Shown here one piece after another: positions 6,080-13,011 of a stretch of 13,011 nt of DNA; the first letter of the stretch is position 1, and every line of letters begins with the position of its first letter. The position numbers and the translations under genes are program-made. The notes below the pieces were generated by a model. The model was not told the DNA's origin. It ran no database searches and saw only the letters and a program-made list of their open reading frames with translations. The DNA lies in contig URBJ01000060.1 of the NCBI GenBank assembly GCA_900546005.1, positions 1-13,011 of the forward strand. Direction: 5' to 3'. This stretch comes from an uncultured Alistipes sp. (lineage in GTDB: Bacteria > Bacteroidota > Bacteroidia > Bacteroidales > Rikenellaceae).

Positions 6080-7378
6080 ATGAAAACTATCTACTCTATT
6101 TTATTTACATGTACGTGCTGTACGATTGCCGGACCGGCAACGGCACGGAACACGGAGACAGATTCACTCAAAACAGAAAAAACACCTTATGAATGGAATT
6201 TTAAAAAATACCGGTTCGGAGGTTACGGAGAGATCCTGTTCCAACATATGAACTACGGGACGGACCGATACACCAATCCCTCCGGAGCTACGAGAGACAG
6301 TCGGGCCGAGATTTCGTTACCCCGCGCCGTATTCGCGTTCGATTACCATCTCGGACGTAACTACTATTTAGGTTCGGAGATCGAATTCGAATACGGGGGA
6401 ACGGGAGCCGCCATGGACATCGAATACAACAAAGAGGGCGGCGAGGTGGAATCAGAGATCGAAAAGGGCGGTGAGGTCGCATTGGAACAGCTGCACATCA
6501 CCAAACGGATCGTCAATGCCTTCAACGTCCGTATCGGGCACATGATCGTACCGGTAGGACTGACCAATTCACACCACGAACCCAACCTCTATTTCGGCAC
6601 CGTCCGGCCCGAAAGCGAAACGACAATCCTGCCCTCCACATGGCACGAAACGGGCATCGCCTTTTTAGGCTACTTCAACAACTTTCGGTACGAAGCGATG
6701 CTGGTCAGCGGACTCGACCCCAACGGTTTTTCGTCCGAAAACTGGATCGGAAGCGGACGGCAAAAGATTTTCGAAAAATCGACATTCACCAATCCGGCCG
6801 TTGCTGCACGACTCGAATACAGCGGAGTCCGCAACCTGCGTCTCGCCGCTTCGGGATACTACGGGAATACCGCCAAGAACTCCTCCAAGCCCTATGCAAT
6901 GGCCGGAGTCAAAGGTACCGTAACGATCGGATCGTTCGACGCCCAATACATGAGCCGTAACCTGATCGCCCGGGCAAACTTTATTTACGGAACGATAACC
7001 GACTCCAAAGAGATCTACGACATCAACCGGAAATATTTCAACAGCACCGGATATCCGATTACCCCATTCGGCAAGGCTGCCATGGCCTACGGTGCCGAAG
7101 TCGGATACAACATCCTCTCGTTTTTCAACACCAAAGAGCGGCTGTTCCCCTTCATCCGGTACGAATACTACAACACCGGACAACAGATCGCATCGGGCGC
7201 ACAGAAACTTCCCCGATACAAACGCGACCTGATCACCGTGGGTCTCAACTACTATCTGCTCTCCTCCTTGGTGCTCAAATTCGACTATTCGCACCGCCGG
7301 ATCGGAGGTAATGCCTACAACAGCGAAGACACTTTCGGCGTGACATTGGCCTACACCGGGTGGTTTTTCTCGAAATAA
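6080..7378 (+). CDS. Outer-membrane beta-barrel (porin-like), first gene of the imelysin operon
   Basis: This 432-residue exported protein is probably an outer-membrane barrel giving passage to a small ligand; the substrate is unknown. The start at 6080 is chosen because the longer in-frame ATG at 6029 lies in the promoter. A signal peptide MKTIYSILFTCTCC...GPATA is likely cut near residue 22. The mature chain has alternating hydrophobic and polar short strands with many aromatics (YGEILFQHMNY, LFPFIRYEYY, LVLKFDYSH), the pattern of a 14-18 strand barrel. A conserved-looking block (about residues 140-200) reads ALEQLHITKRI...IGHMIVPVGLTNSHHEPN. It contains an adjacent His pair and lies before ILPSTWHETG. 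The protein ends WFFSK, without the classic terminal Phe. The imelysin gene follows after 39 bases. I cannot assign it to a characterised porin. Confidence 0.85.
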   Translation: MKTIYSILFTCTCCTIAGPATARNTETDSLKTEKTPYEWNFKKYRFGGYGEILFQHMNYGTDRYTNPSGATRDSRAEISLPRAVFAFDYHLGRNYYLGSEIEFEYGGTGAAMDIEYNKEGGEVESEIEKGGEVALEQLHITKRIVNAFNVRIGHMIVPVGLTNSHHEPNLYFGTVRPESETTILPSTWHETGIAFLGYFNNFRYEAMLVSGLDPNGFSSENWIGSGRQKIFEKSTFTNPAVAARLEYSGVRNLRLAASGYYGNTAKNSSKPYAMAGVKGTVTIGSFDAQYMSRNLIARANFIYGTITDSKEIYDINRKYFNSTGYPITPFGKAAMAYGAEVGYNILSFFNTKERLFPFIRYEYYNTGQQIASGAQKLPRYKRDLITVGLNYYLLSSLVLKFDYSHRRIGGNAYNSEDTFGVTLAYTGWFFSK

Positions 7379-7417
7379 CGGATACAAACAATACAAACAA
7401 ATTTTTAAAAATACATT

Positions 7418-8632
7418 ATGAAAAAAAGACTTTTTCCCGTAGCCCTTATGGCCTGTACGGTCATACTGTCGGCCTGTAGCAAAAACGACGGCAACGACAC
7501 CTCAAAAAGCCAGGCCGACAAACTCGAAGATTACTCTATGACGACCGAATGGATCAACTACACGGTTGCCGCTTCATCCGAACTACTCGATGACTGTATT
7601 GCCCTGTGGGCCTCATGGAATGGTCCGACCGGCATTCCGGACGAAGACTGGGAGCGCATCGGACGCGACTTTTTCACCAAAAACACGATGGTCGGCTCGA
7701 ACGGTTATGCCGACTACATGAGAACCGCCGAAGCCGGTAATCGGGCCTTCACCAGCGGCGTTGATGCAATCCGGACGATTCTGGTCGACGGTATGGCCAA
7801 TATCGCCAACGAAGTCGGCACATCGAAAATCGGCACACCGAACGCACTGGCCAAACAGGGTAATACGGCAGCTGCCGTACTTCAGGTGGAGTCGTGGTAC
7901 AGCTGGAATTCGATCAAGGACTACTCGGACAACATCATCAGTATCAAAAACGGTTATGCCGGACGTCGGGGCAGTATCTCGGACGCAGCATCAGAGAACA
8001 GCATTTCCGCTTACGTAAAAAGTGTCGATCCGGAGCTGGACACCAAAATCACCCAAGCCATCGACGATACGTATTACGCCATCACGAGCATGCAATCGCC
8101 TTTCCGAAACAACCTCACAGGAAGCAAGGTTGATGCCGCCATCGAGGCCTGTGCGACACTCACGCAACTCTTCGAGAACGAGGCGTTGGGTAAGTTTAAA
8201 GAGACTGGGGATTACGACTTCACTGCCATCCTGACCCAGTATGCCGACCAAGTCGTTGTTCCCACCTACAAAGACATGAAGACGAAAGCATGGGCACTCT
8301 ACAACGCCATAACAGCTTTCCAGGCTGACCCGACGAACCAAAGCAAACTCGATGCCGCTTGTGCCGCATGGCGGGAGGTACGCGTACCTTGGGAGGAAAG
8401 CGAAGCCGTACTGTTCGGTCCTGCCGGTGAAGAGGAGGGGCTCGGACTCGACCCTTCACTCGACAGTTGGCCGCTGGATCAGGAGGACATCGCAACGATG
8501 ATTACCGACACCAAACTTTCTACGGTCGAAGACTACATCGGGGCGATCGGCAGCGAATCGGTCCGCGGTTTCCACACCATCGAGCTGTTGCTGTTCAAAG
8601 ACGGAAGCAACAGAACCGTACGCAGTGAATAG
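7418..8632 (+). CDS. Circularly permuted imelysin-family (M75 / IrpA-like) lipoprotein
   Basis: This 404-residue protein is predicted to be a lipoprotein: signal peptide MKKRLFPVALMACTVILSAC with lipobox LSAC and lipid Cys20. Imelysin-like proteins (IrpA, EfeO relatives) act outside the inner membrane in iron uptake or sensing and are not thought to be peptidases. The signature GxHxxE is GFHTIE at 384-389. WREVRVPWEESEAVLFGP and GLDPSLDSWPLD come shortly before it. The block WYSWNSIKDYSDNIISIKNGYAG, normally C-terminal to GxHxxE in canonical imelysins, here lies in the N-terminal half (about 160-185), and the chain ends 15 residues after the motif. This is the permuted topology reported for a Bacteroides ovatus imelysin structure. 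It lies upstream of a DUF1111 di-haem protein, a known pairing (COG3487 with COG3488). Confidence 0.93.
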   Translation: MKKRLFPVALMACTVILSACSKNDGNDTSKSQADKLEDYSMTTEWINYTVAASSELLDDCIALWASWNGPTGIPDEDWERIGRDFFTKNTMVGSNGYADYMRTAEAGNRAFTSGVDAIRTILVDGMANIANEVGTSKIGTPNALAKQGNTAAAVLQVESWYSWNSIKDYSDNIISIKNGYAGRRGSISDAASENSISAYVKSVDPELDTKITQAIDDTYYAITSMQSPFRNNLTGSKVDAAIEACATLTQLFENEALGKFKETGDYDFTAILTQYADQVVVPTYKDMKTKAWALYNAITAFQADPTNQSKLDAACAAWREVRVPWEESEAVLFGPAGEEEGLGLDPSLDSWPLDQEDIATMITDTKLSTVEDYIGAIGSESVRGFHTIELLLFKDGSNRTVRSE

Positions 8633-8678
8633 ACCTAACGTAAAAAGATACAATCATTGAGTTTCAAACCGGATTCGT

Positions 8679-10112
8679 ATGAACGTTTTTTCACATCTAT
8701 TAACAAAGCGGATCCTTCATGTGGCGGTGCTCCTGAGTACCGTCACATGTATCGCTTGTGACAAGCAGGAAGAGAGCCCCATCCTCAACCAATACGGAGA
8801 TGCAGCCGATCCGGCCGAACTCTCAGCCGGATCCTCGACCATCTTCGCGACAGGAGTCACGGCATACGACACCCCGGCCGACTGGGTGCAAGGAAACCTG
8901 AGCACACGGTTCTATCAAGGAGACGCCTTGTACGACAACCCGCGGGTCAGCGGCGACGACCCGAATCAGGGAGGGAAAGGTCCGCTCTATGCCGGTTCTT
9001 CGTGCGGAAGCTGCCACTCGAATGCAGGGCGCAGTTTCCCGACACTCTATTCGCAAGGCGGAACCGGAACGGGAGGATTTTCTTCCCACCTGATCTACAT
9101 CACCAAAAAGAACGGCAGCTTTTTCCGCAACTACGGACGTGTCCTCCACGACCAAGCCATTACAGGCGTAGAGCCCGAAGGGAAATTGAGTGTCACCTAC
9201 TCCGAAGAGTTCCTGACTTTTCCCGACGGGGAGGAGTACTCACTGCTCACACCGACCTACACCATTTCCGAGTGGTATGCAGACGACATCGCTCCGGAAG
9301 ATCTGATCATCGACGTCCGCATCCCGTTGCGGCATGTCGGCATGGGGCAGATGATGGCACTCGATCCAACGGAACTCGAAGAGCTGGCTCGCCGAAGCAA
9401 CTACCCCGAATACGGCATCTCGGGGCGGCTCAACTACATTCAGGAACGGGGAAAGACCTATATCGGCATCTCGGGAAATAAAGCACAGCATGCCGACCTG
9501 ACCATCGAACTGGGATTCTCATCCGACATGGGGGTTACCAACGACCGCTATCCGCTGGAAGTGGCCGAAGGACAGTCGCAGATGATCGGATACAGCCACT
9601 ACGGCATCCAGATTTCAACCCAGGACATGGAGCATGTCGATTTTTACCTGCACGCTTTGGGAGTTCCCGCCCGCAGGGATGTCAACGACCCAGTGGTAAA
9701 ACAGGGAGAACAGGCCTTTTATAAAGCCCGATGCGACCTCTGTCATGTCCCCACGCTGCACACGCGCCAAGATGCACCCTCGCTGATCAACGGGACGCGT
9801 CTACCATGGCTCGCCAGCCAGACAATCCACCCGTACAGCGACTTCCTGCTCCACGACATGGGACCGGAACTGGACAGCCACTACACCTCCGGACTCGCCA
9901 TGGGCTGTGAATGGCGCACTACACCGCTCTGGGGGATCGGGTTGCAATACAAAGTCAACCAACACACCTATTTCCTGCACGACGGGCGGGCCCGAAACCT
10001 GAAAGAAGCGATTCTCTGGCACGGTGGCGAAGGAGCCGTCTCGCGTGAAATTTTCAAAAACATGCCCCGGGAAGAACGCGATGCTCTGATCCGTTTTCTC
10101 GAATCATTGTAA
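8679..10112 (+). CDS. Di-haem oxidoreductase, DUF1111 / COG3488 family (cytochrome c peroxidase-like)
   Basis: This 477-residue exported protein has two c-type haem sites: CGSCH at 109-113 and CDLCH at 352-356. The N-terminus MNVFSHLLTKRILHV...CIACDK is hydrophobic. Cys27 followed by Asp is a possible lipid anchor, though the lipobox (CIAC) is not ideal. Family hallmarks are KGPLYAGSSCGSCHSNAGR around the first haem and the C-terminal block HDGRARNLKEAILWHGGEG followed by IRFLESL. The architecture resembles MauG and di-haem peroxidases, and the family is annotated only as probable thiol oxidoreductase; its reaction is unproven. Acting next to an imelysin, it could change the iron redox state or process a ligand in the periplasm. 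The gene lies 46 bases after imelysin and 21 before the porin. Two covalent haems imply that the cell has c-type cytochrome maturation. Confidence 0.93.
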   Translation: MNVFSHLLTKRILHVAVLLSTVTCIACDKQEESPILNQYGDAADPAELSAGSSTIFATGVTAYDTPADWVQGNLSTRFYQGDALYDNPRVSGDDPNQGGKGPLYAGSSCGSCHSNAGRSFPTLYSQGGTGTGGFSSHLIYITKKNGSFFRNYGRVLHDQAITGVEPEGKLSVTYSEEFLTFPDGEEYSLLTPTYTISEWYADDIAPEDLIIDVRIPLRHVGMGQMMALDPTELEELARRSNYPEYGISGRLNYIQERGKTYIGISGNKAQHADLTIELGFSSDMGVTNDRYPLEVAEGQSQMIGYSHYGIQISTQDMEHVDFYLHALGVPARRDVNDPVVKQGEQAFYKARCDLCHVPTLHTRQDAPSLINGTRLPWLASQTIHPYSDFLLHDMGPELDSHYTSGLAMGCEWRTTPLWGIGLQYKVNQHTYFLHDGRARNLKEAILWHGGEGAVSREIFKNMPREERDALIRFLESL

Positions 10113-10133
10113 CCGAACACCGATCGAAATCTT

Positions 10134-11375
10134 ATGAAAAACAAATTTTTACTACCTTTTATTCTTATGCTTGGCAGCGTTTTTTTCGCCGCTGCCGAAT
10201 CTCCGATGGTTCCGGAGCCCTATGACGCAGACAAGTACATCGAAAGCGATGTCGTTCCGCTGGCCGGACGGAAAGGGTTTTCGTTCGAGACCAAAAACGG
10301 CGAATTCATGCTCAAGCCTTACGTGCTGTTGCAGACTGCCGGAAAATTCAACTATTATGACGACGAACAGTTGGGGCTTGACGACCAGGACAATGTCGCT
10401 AACAGCGGATTCGAAATTCCATACGCCATCTTAGGGTTCTCGGGGCGGGCTTTCAACAAGCTGACCTTCAACCTGACGATCAATGCCGCCAAAACGGGAG
10501 CCTCGCTGCTGCAACAGGCTTGGGTAGACGTCAACCTGAAAGACCAGCTCCGCTTCCGGGTCGGAAAATTCAAAACGCCGTTCAATCAGGCCTATCTGGT
10601 CACTTTGGGCGAAACTCTCTTTCCTACCCTTCCCACATCGCTCACCACATCGCTCTACATGGACCGGAGTATCAACTCGACGCCGCCCACTTTTGCTACG
10701 GGATTCGATCTGGGCGTCATGATGCACGGTCTGCTCGGCGGCAAATGGGAATACAACGTCGGCATTTTCAACGGGACCGGCATCGACGTCAATCTGGCGC
10801 AAAAGACCCTCAGCGACGATCTGGGCATCCCCTCTCTGCTCTACGCCGGACGTATCGCCTACATGCCGAACGGACCGATTCCGGGACATCAGGGACGTAT
10901 CGACGACCTGCATAGCGAGAAACTGATGTTCGCCCTTTCGGCCTCCTACAATGTAGAGGCCAACTGGCAGACGACCAACGATTTTCGACTCGGATTCGAG
11001 TTCACCTACCTCAAAAACAGACTCTACCTCTCAGCTGAAGCCTACTTTCTCAACTCCGATTTTGTCGAACGCCAACGCTCCGGTGCCTATTACAATTACA
11101 TCGGCGGATACGTCCAAGCCGGTTATTTCGTATCGAAAAAGCTCCAACCCGCCGTACGCTGGGATTTCCTCGACCGAAACTCACTGGGCATGGACGGATT
11201 CCTGAACATGCCGGCCGTAGGTCTCAACTACTACATCATGGGATACAACCTTAAGTTACAGGCCATGTACCAATTTCTTGGCCGATGGGGTCACGCGACA
11301 CAGGACGATCGTGAACTCGACGATTTGGGATTGGCCCAACACGGAGCCGTTGTCATGATGCAATTTTCATTTTAA
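10134..11375 (+). CDS. OprO/OprP-type outer-membrane porin
   Basis: This 413-residue exported protein has a signal peptide MKNKFLLPFILMLGSVFFAAA, cut near residue 21. The mature chain begins with an acidic linker, then NGEFMLKPYVLLQTAGKFNY and barrel strands. The block LRFRVGKFKTPFNQAYL (about 143-159), followed by ELFPTLPTSL-like loop sequence, is typical of phosphate-selective porin O/P-family proteins, whose RxGKFKxPF motif lies in the barrel core. The protein ends VVMMQFSF, with the terminal Phe recognised by the Bam machinery. In Bacteroidetes this Pfam family is broad, so phosphate or polyphosphate should not be assumed as substrate. Its place between two haem proteins suggests anion, chelate or electron-mediator passage. 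It is only 12 bases from the next gene, so translation may be coupled. Confidence 0.9.
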   Translation: MKNKFLLPFILMLGSVFFAAAESPMVPEPYDADKYIESDVVPLAGRKGFSFETKNGEFMLKPYVLLQTAGKFNYYDDEQLGLDDQDNVANSGFEIPYAILGFSGRAFNKLTFNLTINAAKTGASLLQQAWVDVNLKDQLRFRVGKFKTPFNQAYLVTLGETLFPTLPTSLTTSLYMDRSINSTPPTFATGFDLGVMMHGLLGGKWEYNVGIFNGTGIDVNLAQKTLSDDLGIPSLLYAGRIAYMPNGPIPGHQGRIDDLHSEKLMFALSASYNVEANWQTTNDFRLGFEFTYLKNRLYLSAEAYFLNSDFVERQRSGAYYNYIGGYVQAGYFVSKKLQPAVRWDFLDRNSLGMDGFLNMPAVGLNYYIMGYNLKLQAMYQFLGRWGHATQDDRELDDLGLAQHGAVVMMQFSF

Positions 11376-11387
11376 AACGACAGAACC

Positions 11388-12113
11388 ATGCTCAGTGTTA
11401 TCGGAAAACTTCCATCGATCTCCATCTTGCTAACAACCGGTCTGTTCTGCTTTTTTGCCTCTTGCGACAGCGGCGACATCCATGAATCGGAGTACATCCA
11501 CGACGAGGGAGTCACCCTTTCGGCCACATTCCGGCTGAACTATCCGGAACTATACCCCGATGACTACAATTTCACGTTCGGGGCATTTACCGAAACAGGG
11601 AACTCGCCACTGGTATCCGTAAACCTGCCTCGTTCGGACGATGAGGGAAACGTTGACATCACACTCGAAAACATTCCGGAAGAGGCGACCCGCATCCGAC
11701 TCTGCTTTACCGACATGGGCCGACAGGTCAAATACACATTTTTCGAACAGACGATCGATCGCACCTCTTCGGGCGACATCATCCTTCCCGAGAAAGAGAT
11801 CGACCTGCTCGAATACAACCGCATCCAGCAGTTGGTATTCCAACAATACAACTGCGTTTCGTGCCATCAAGGGACAAGCGGATCCGCCAATCTTTTGCTG
11901 ACCGAAGGGGAAAGCTATAGACAACTGGTCAATCACCCCTCTACACGATCCGAAAAGCTACGGGTTGTACCCTACGAACCCGACAGCAGTTTTCTGCTCG
12001 ACGTAGTGACCCAAAGCGAGGTCATCTCCTACCCCCACACGGGATTGATTACACGAAACGACGATCTCGAGCTACTGCGTTTCTGGATCGGAAAAGGGTG
12101 TCCCGAAAATTAA
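11388..12113 (+). CDS. Mono-haem cytochrome c-like lipoprotein
   Basis: This 241-residue protein has signal sequence MLSVIGKLPSISILLTTGL...FFASC, with Cys26 as the likely lipid anchor followed by DSGD. Residues about 40-135 form a beta-rich region (TLSATFRLNYPELYPDDYNFTFG; TRIRLCFTDMGRQVKYTFF) that looks like an immunoglobulin-type sandwich. A C-terminal haem domain carries one CVSCH site (156-160). Its end, ISYPHTGLITRNDDLELLRFWIGKGC, matches the cytochrome domains ending MPHTG..L...E...L..WI..GA, except that Tyr replaces the Met usually supplying the distal ligand. The haem may therefore be five-coordinate or use another ligand. It probably exchanges electrons with the DUF1111 protein or binds a ligand at the membrane. 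I recognise the fold type, not a named family. Confidence 0.85.
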   Translation: MLSVIGKLPSISILLTTGLFCFFASCDSGDIHESEYIHDEGVTLSATFRLNYPELYPDDYNFTFGAFTETGNSPLVSVNLPRSDDEGNVDITLENIPEEATRIRLCFTDMGRQVKYTFFEQTIDRTSSGDIILPEKEIDLLEYNRIQQLVFQQYNCVSCHQGTSGSANLLLTEGESYRQLVNHPSTRSEKLRVVPYEPDSSFLLDVVTQSEVISYPHTGLITRNDDLELLRFWIGKGCPEN

Positions 12114-12133
12114 TCACATAAAACCATTAAAAC

Positions 12134-13011
12134 ATGAACTGTTCCTACCATCTGATATACGACAGCGGTGTCCGGATCGAAGCCCGCAGATTCGCAACCG
12201 ATCAAGGATGCTGTGAATACCACGTCATACTGCACACAGTCCGAAAAGAATTGCCTTTCGACAATCAGCTGTCGGACCTGACAACAACTTTCGATCGTCT
12301 GCCCGACCTTTTGGGCGAGAAGGTTACACCGCTGTTCCGACGCTTCTTTCTAAGCGACGCAGCCAACCAAACTCCATTGCTCGAACCGTCCCTTCCGAAA
12401 CATTGCGCCACTTCCGTCGTACAACAGGCTCCGATGGACGGTAGCAAAATCGCACTATGGGTATACCTGCGTACCGATGCGGATACGTCGGGCGATTACG
12501 ACACTACAATCGCAACCGCCAACGGATACCGTCATCTTTGGACGGCAGGCCGGTGTACACCTTTGAAAAATTCATACGACGAAACCCTATCCATTCTGGG
12601 AAAATATGTGACCGATCTATATGCCTCGGGTTGTACACTATACAACGATTGCATCCGGACATGGTTTTTTGTACAGAATGTCGATGTCAACTACGGAGGC
12701 GTGGTAAAAGCCCGCCGCGAACTTTTCGAACGCCACGGATTGACTCCCCAAACACATTTCATCGCCAGTACGGGAATAGAAGGCCGACATGCCGACCCAC
12801 AAGTCAGCGTATTGTTCGACGCCTATTCGGTTCGAGGTTTGAAACCCGGACAACAGCAATTCCTTTATGCATCTACCCACCTGAACCCGACGTATGAATA
12901 CGGCGTAACTTTCGAACGAGGCACCAAAGTGATTTATGGAGACCGAAGCCACATCTTCATCTCCGGAACTGCAAGTATCGACAATAGGGGAGAAATCGTC
13001 GCTCCGGGCAA
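12134..13011 (+). CDS. Chorismatase / RidA (YjgF)-like protein (C-terminus beyond window)
   Basis: An open frame runs from ATG at 12134 to the edge (292 codons), 20 bases after the cytochrome gene. It has no signal peptide (MNCSYHLIYDSGVRIEARRF), so it should be cytoplasmic, unlike every other product of the operon. The region CIRTWFFVQNVDVNYGGVVKARRELFERHGL (about 175-205), then THFIASTGIEGR, YEYGVTFERGTKVIYGDRSHIFISGTASID and NRGEIVAPG, matches the layout of chorismatases of the FkbO/Hyg5/XanB2 group and their RidA-like fold. Those enzymes hydrolyse chorismate to hydroxybenzoates or a dihydroxycyclohexadiene acid. Part of the active-site region lies past the window, so activity cannot be judged. 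It could also be a non-enzymatic RidA relative. It may begin another pathway rather than belong to the iron module. Confidence 0.75.
   Translation, partial: MNCSYHLIYDSGVRIEARRFATDQGCCEYHVILHTVRKELPFDNQLSDLTTTFDRLPDLLGEKVTPLFRRFFLSDAANQTPLLEPSLPKHCATSVVQQAPMDGSKIALWVYLRTDADTSGDYDTTIATANGYRHLWTAGRCTPLKNSYDETLSILGKYVTDLYASGCTLYNDCIRTWFFVQNVDVNYGGVVKARRELFERHGLTPQTHFIASTGIEGRHADPQVSVLFDAYSVRGLKPGQQQFLYASTHLNPTYEYGVTFERGTKVIYGDRSHIFISGTASIDNRGEIVAPG

Noticed and set aside
6665..7396. 243-codon minus-strand frame opposite the first barrel gene
   Set aside because: It is a shadow of the coding frame on the other strand, with no motif or promoter; the plus-strand barrel has a signal peptide and promoter.
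7379..7417. Repeated ACAAACAA bases in the gap before imelysin, considered as a promoter or repeat element
   Set aside because: There is no TAnnTTTG -7 element nearby; it is probably just an A-rich Bacteroidetes leader.
10134..11375. Assigning the second porin as a phosphate porin oprP
   Set aside because: The family match is to a broad OprO/OprP barrel group; no Lys/Arg ladder could be confirmed by eye and the context is haem and iron genes, so no symbol or substrate is given.

Overview
The window looks like a chromosomal segment of a gut-type Bacteroidales bacterium (a Rikenellaceae/Alistipes-like genome is my guess, not demonstrated). This rests on four Bacteroidetes-type promoters (TTTG or TTG, a 19-22 nt spacer, then TAnnTTTG or a close match), weak Shine-Dalgarno signals, Bacteroidetes-style envelope proteins, and family members typical of that phylum. 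The left 1.2 kb is visibly AT-richer than the rest and belongs to an integrated mobile element.

Left edge (1-1344, minus strand): a tyrosine recombinase, cut by the window at its C-terminus just after the catalytic tyrosine. It lies directly downstream of the 3' end of a tRNA-Lys(TTT) gene, the classic arrangement for an element inserted into a tRNA 3' end. The tRNA has two mismatches where the acceptor stem joins the T arm, as if its 3' end came from the element. A strong intrinsic terminator and three GGTTTA-type repeats lie between them.

Housekeeping block (1447-5879, minus strand): ribonuclease HI, a small TraR/DksA-family protein with only half of the zinc ligands, and a type 2 isoleucyl-tRNA synthetase. 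The HIGH motif of the synthetase reads GIHH, the swapped signature linked to mupirocin hyper-resistance in type 2 IleRS.

Envelope operon (promoter 6029-6059, genes 6080 to beyond 13011, plus strand): six closely spaced genes encode an outer-membrane beta-barrel, a circularly permuted imelysin lipoprotein, a di-haem DUF1111 oxidoreductase, an OprO/OprP-type porin, a mono-haem lipoprotein, and a chorismatase/RidA-like protein cut by the right edge. Imelysin plus DUF1111 points to iron acquisition or iron-linked redox chemistry in the periplasm or at the outer membrane, with the two barrels as entry or exit routes. It resembles EfeO/EfeB logic, but the peroxidase is replaced by c-type haem proteins and no inner-membrane permease is visible. 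This operon is the best candidate for an incompletely described system. No CRISPR array, insertion sequence or gene-free stretch over 300 bases was seen.
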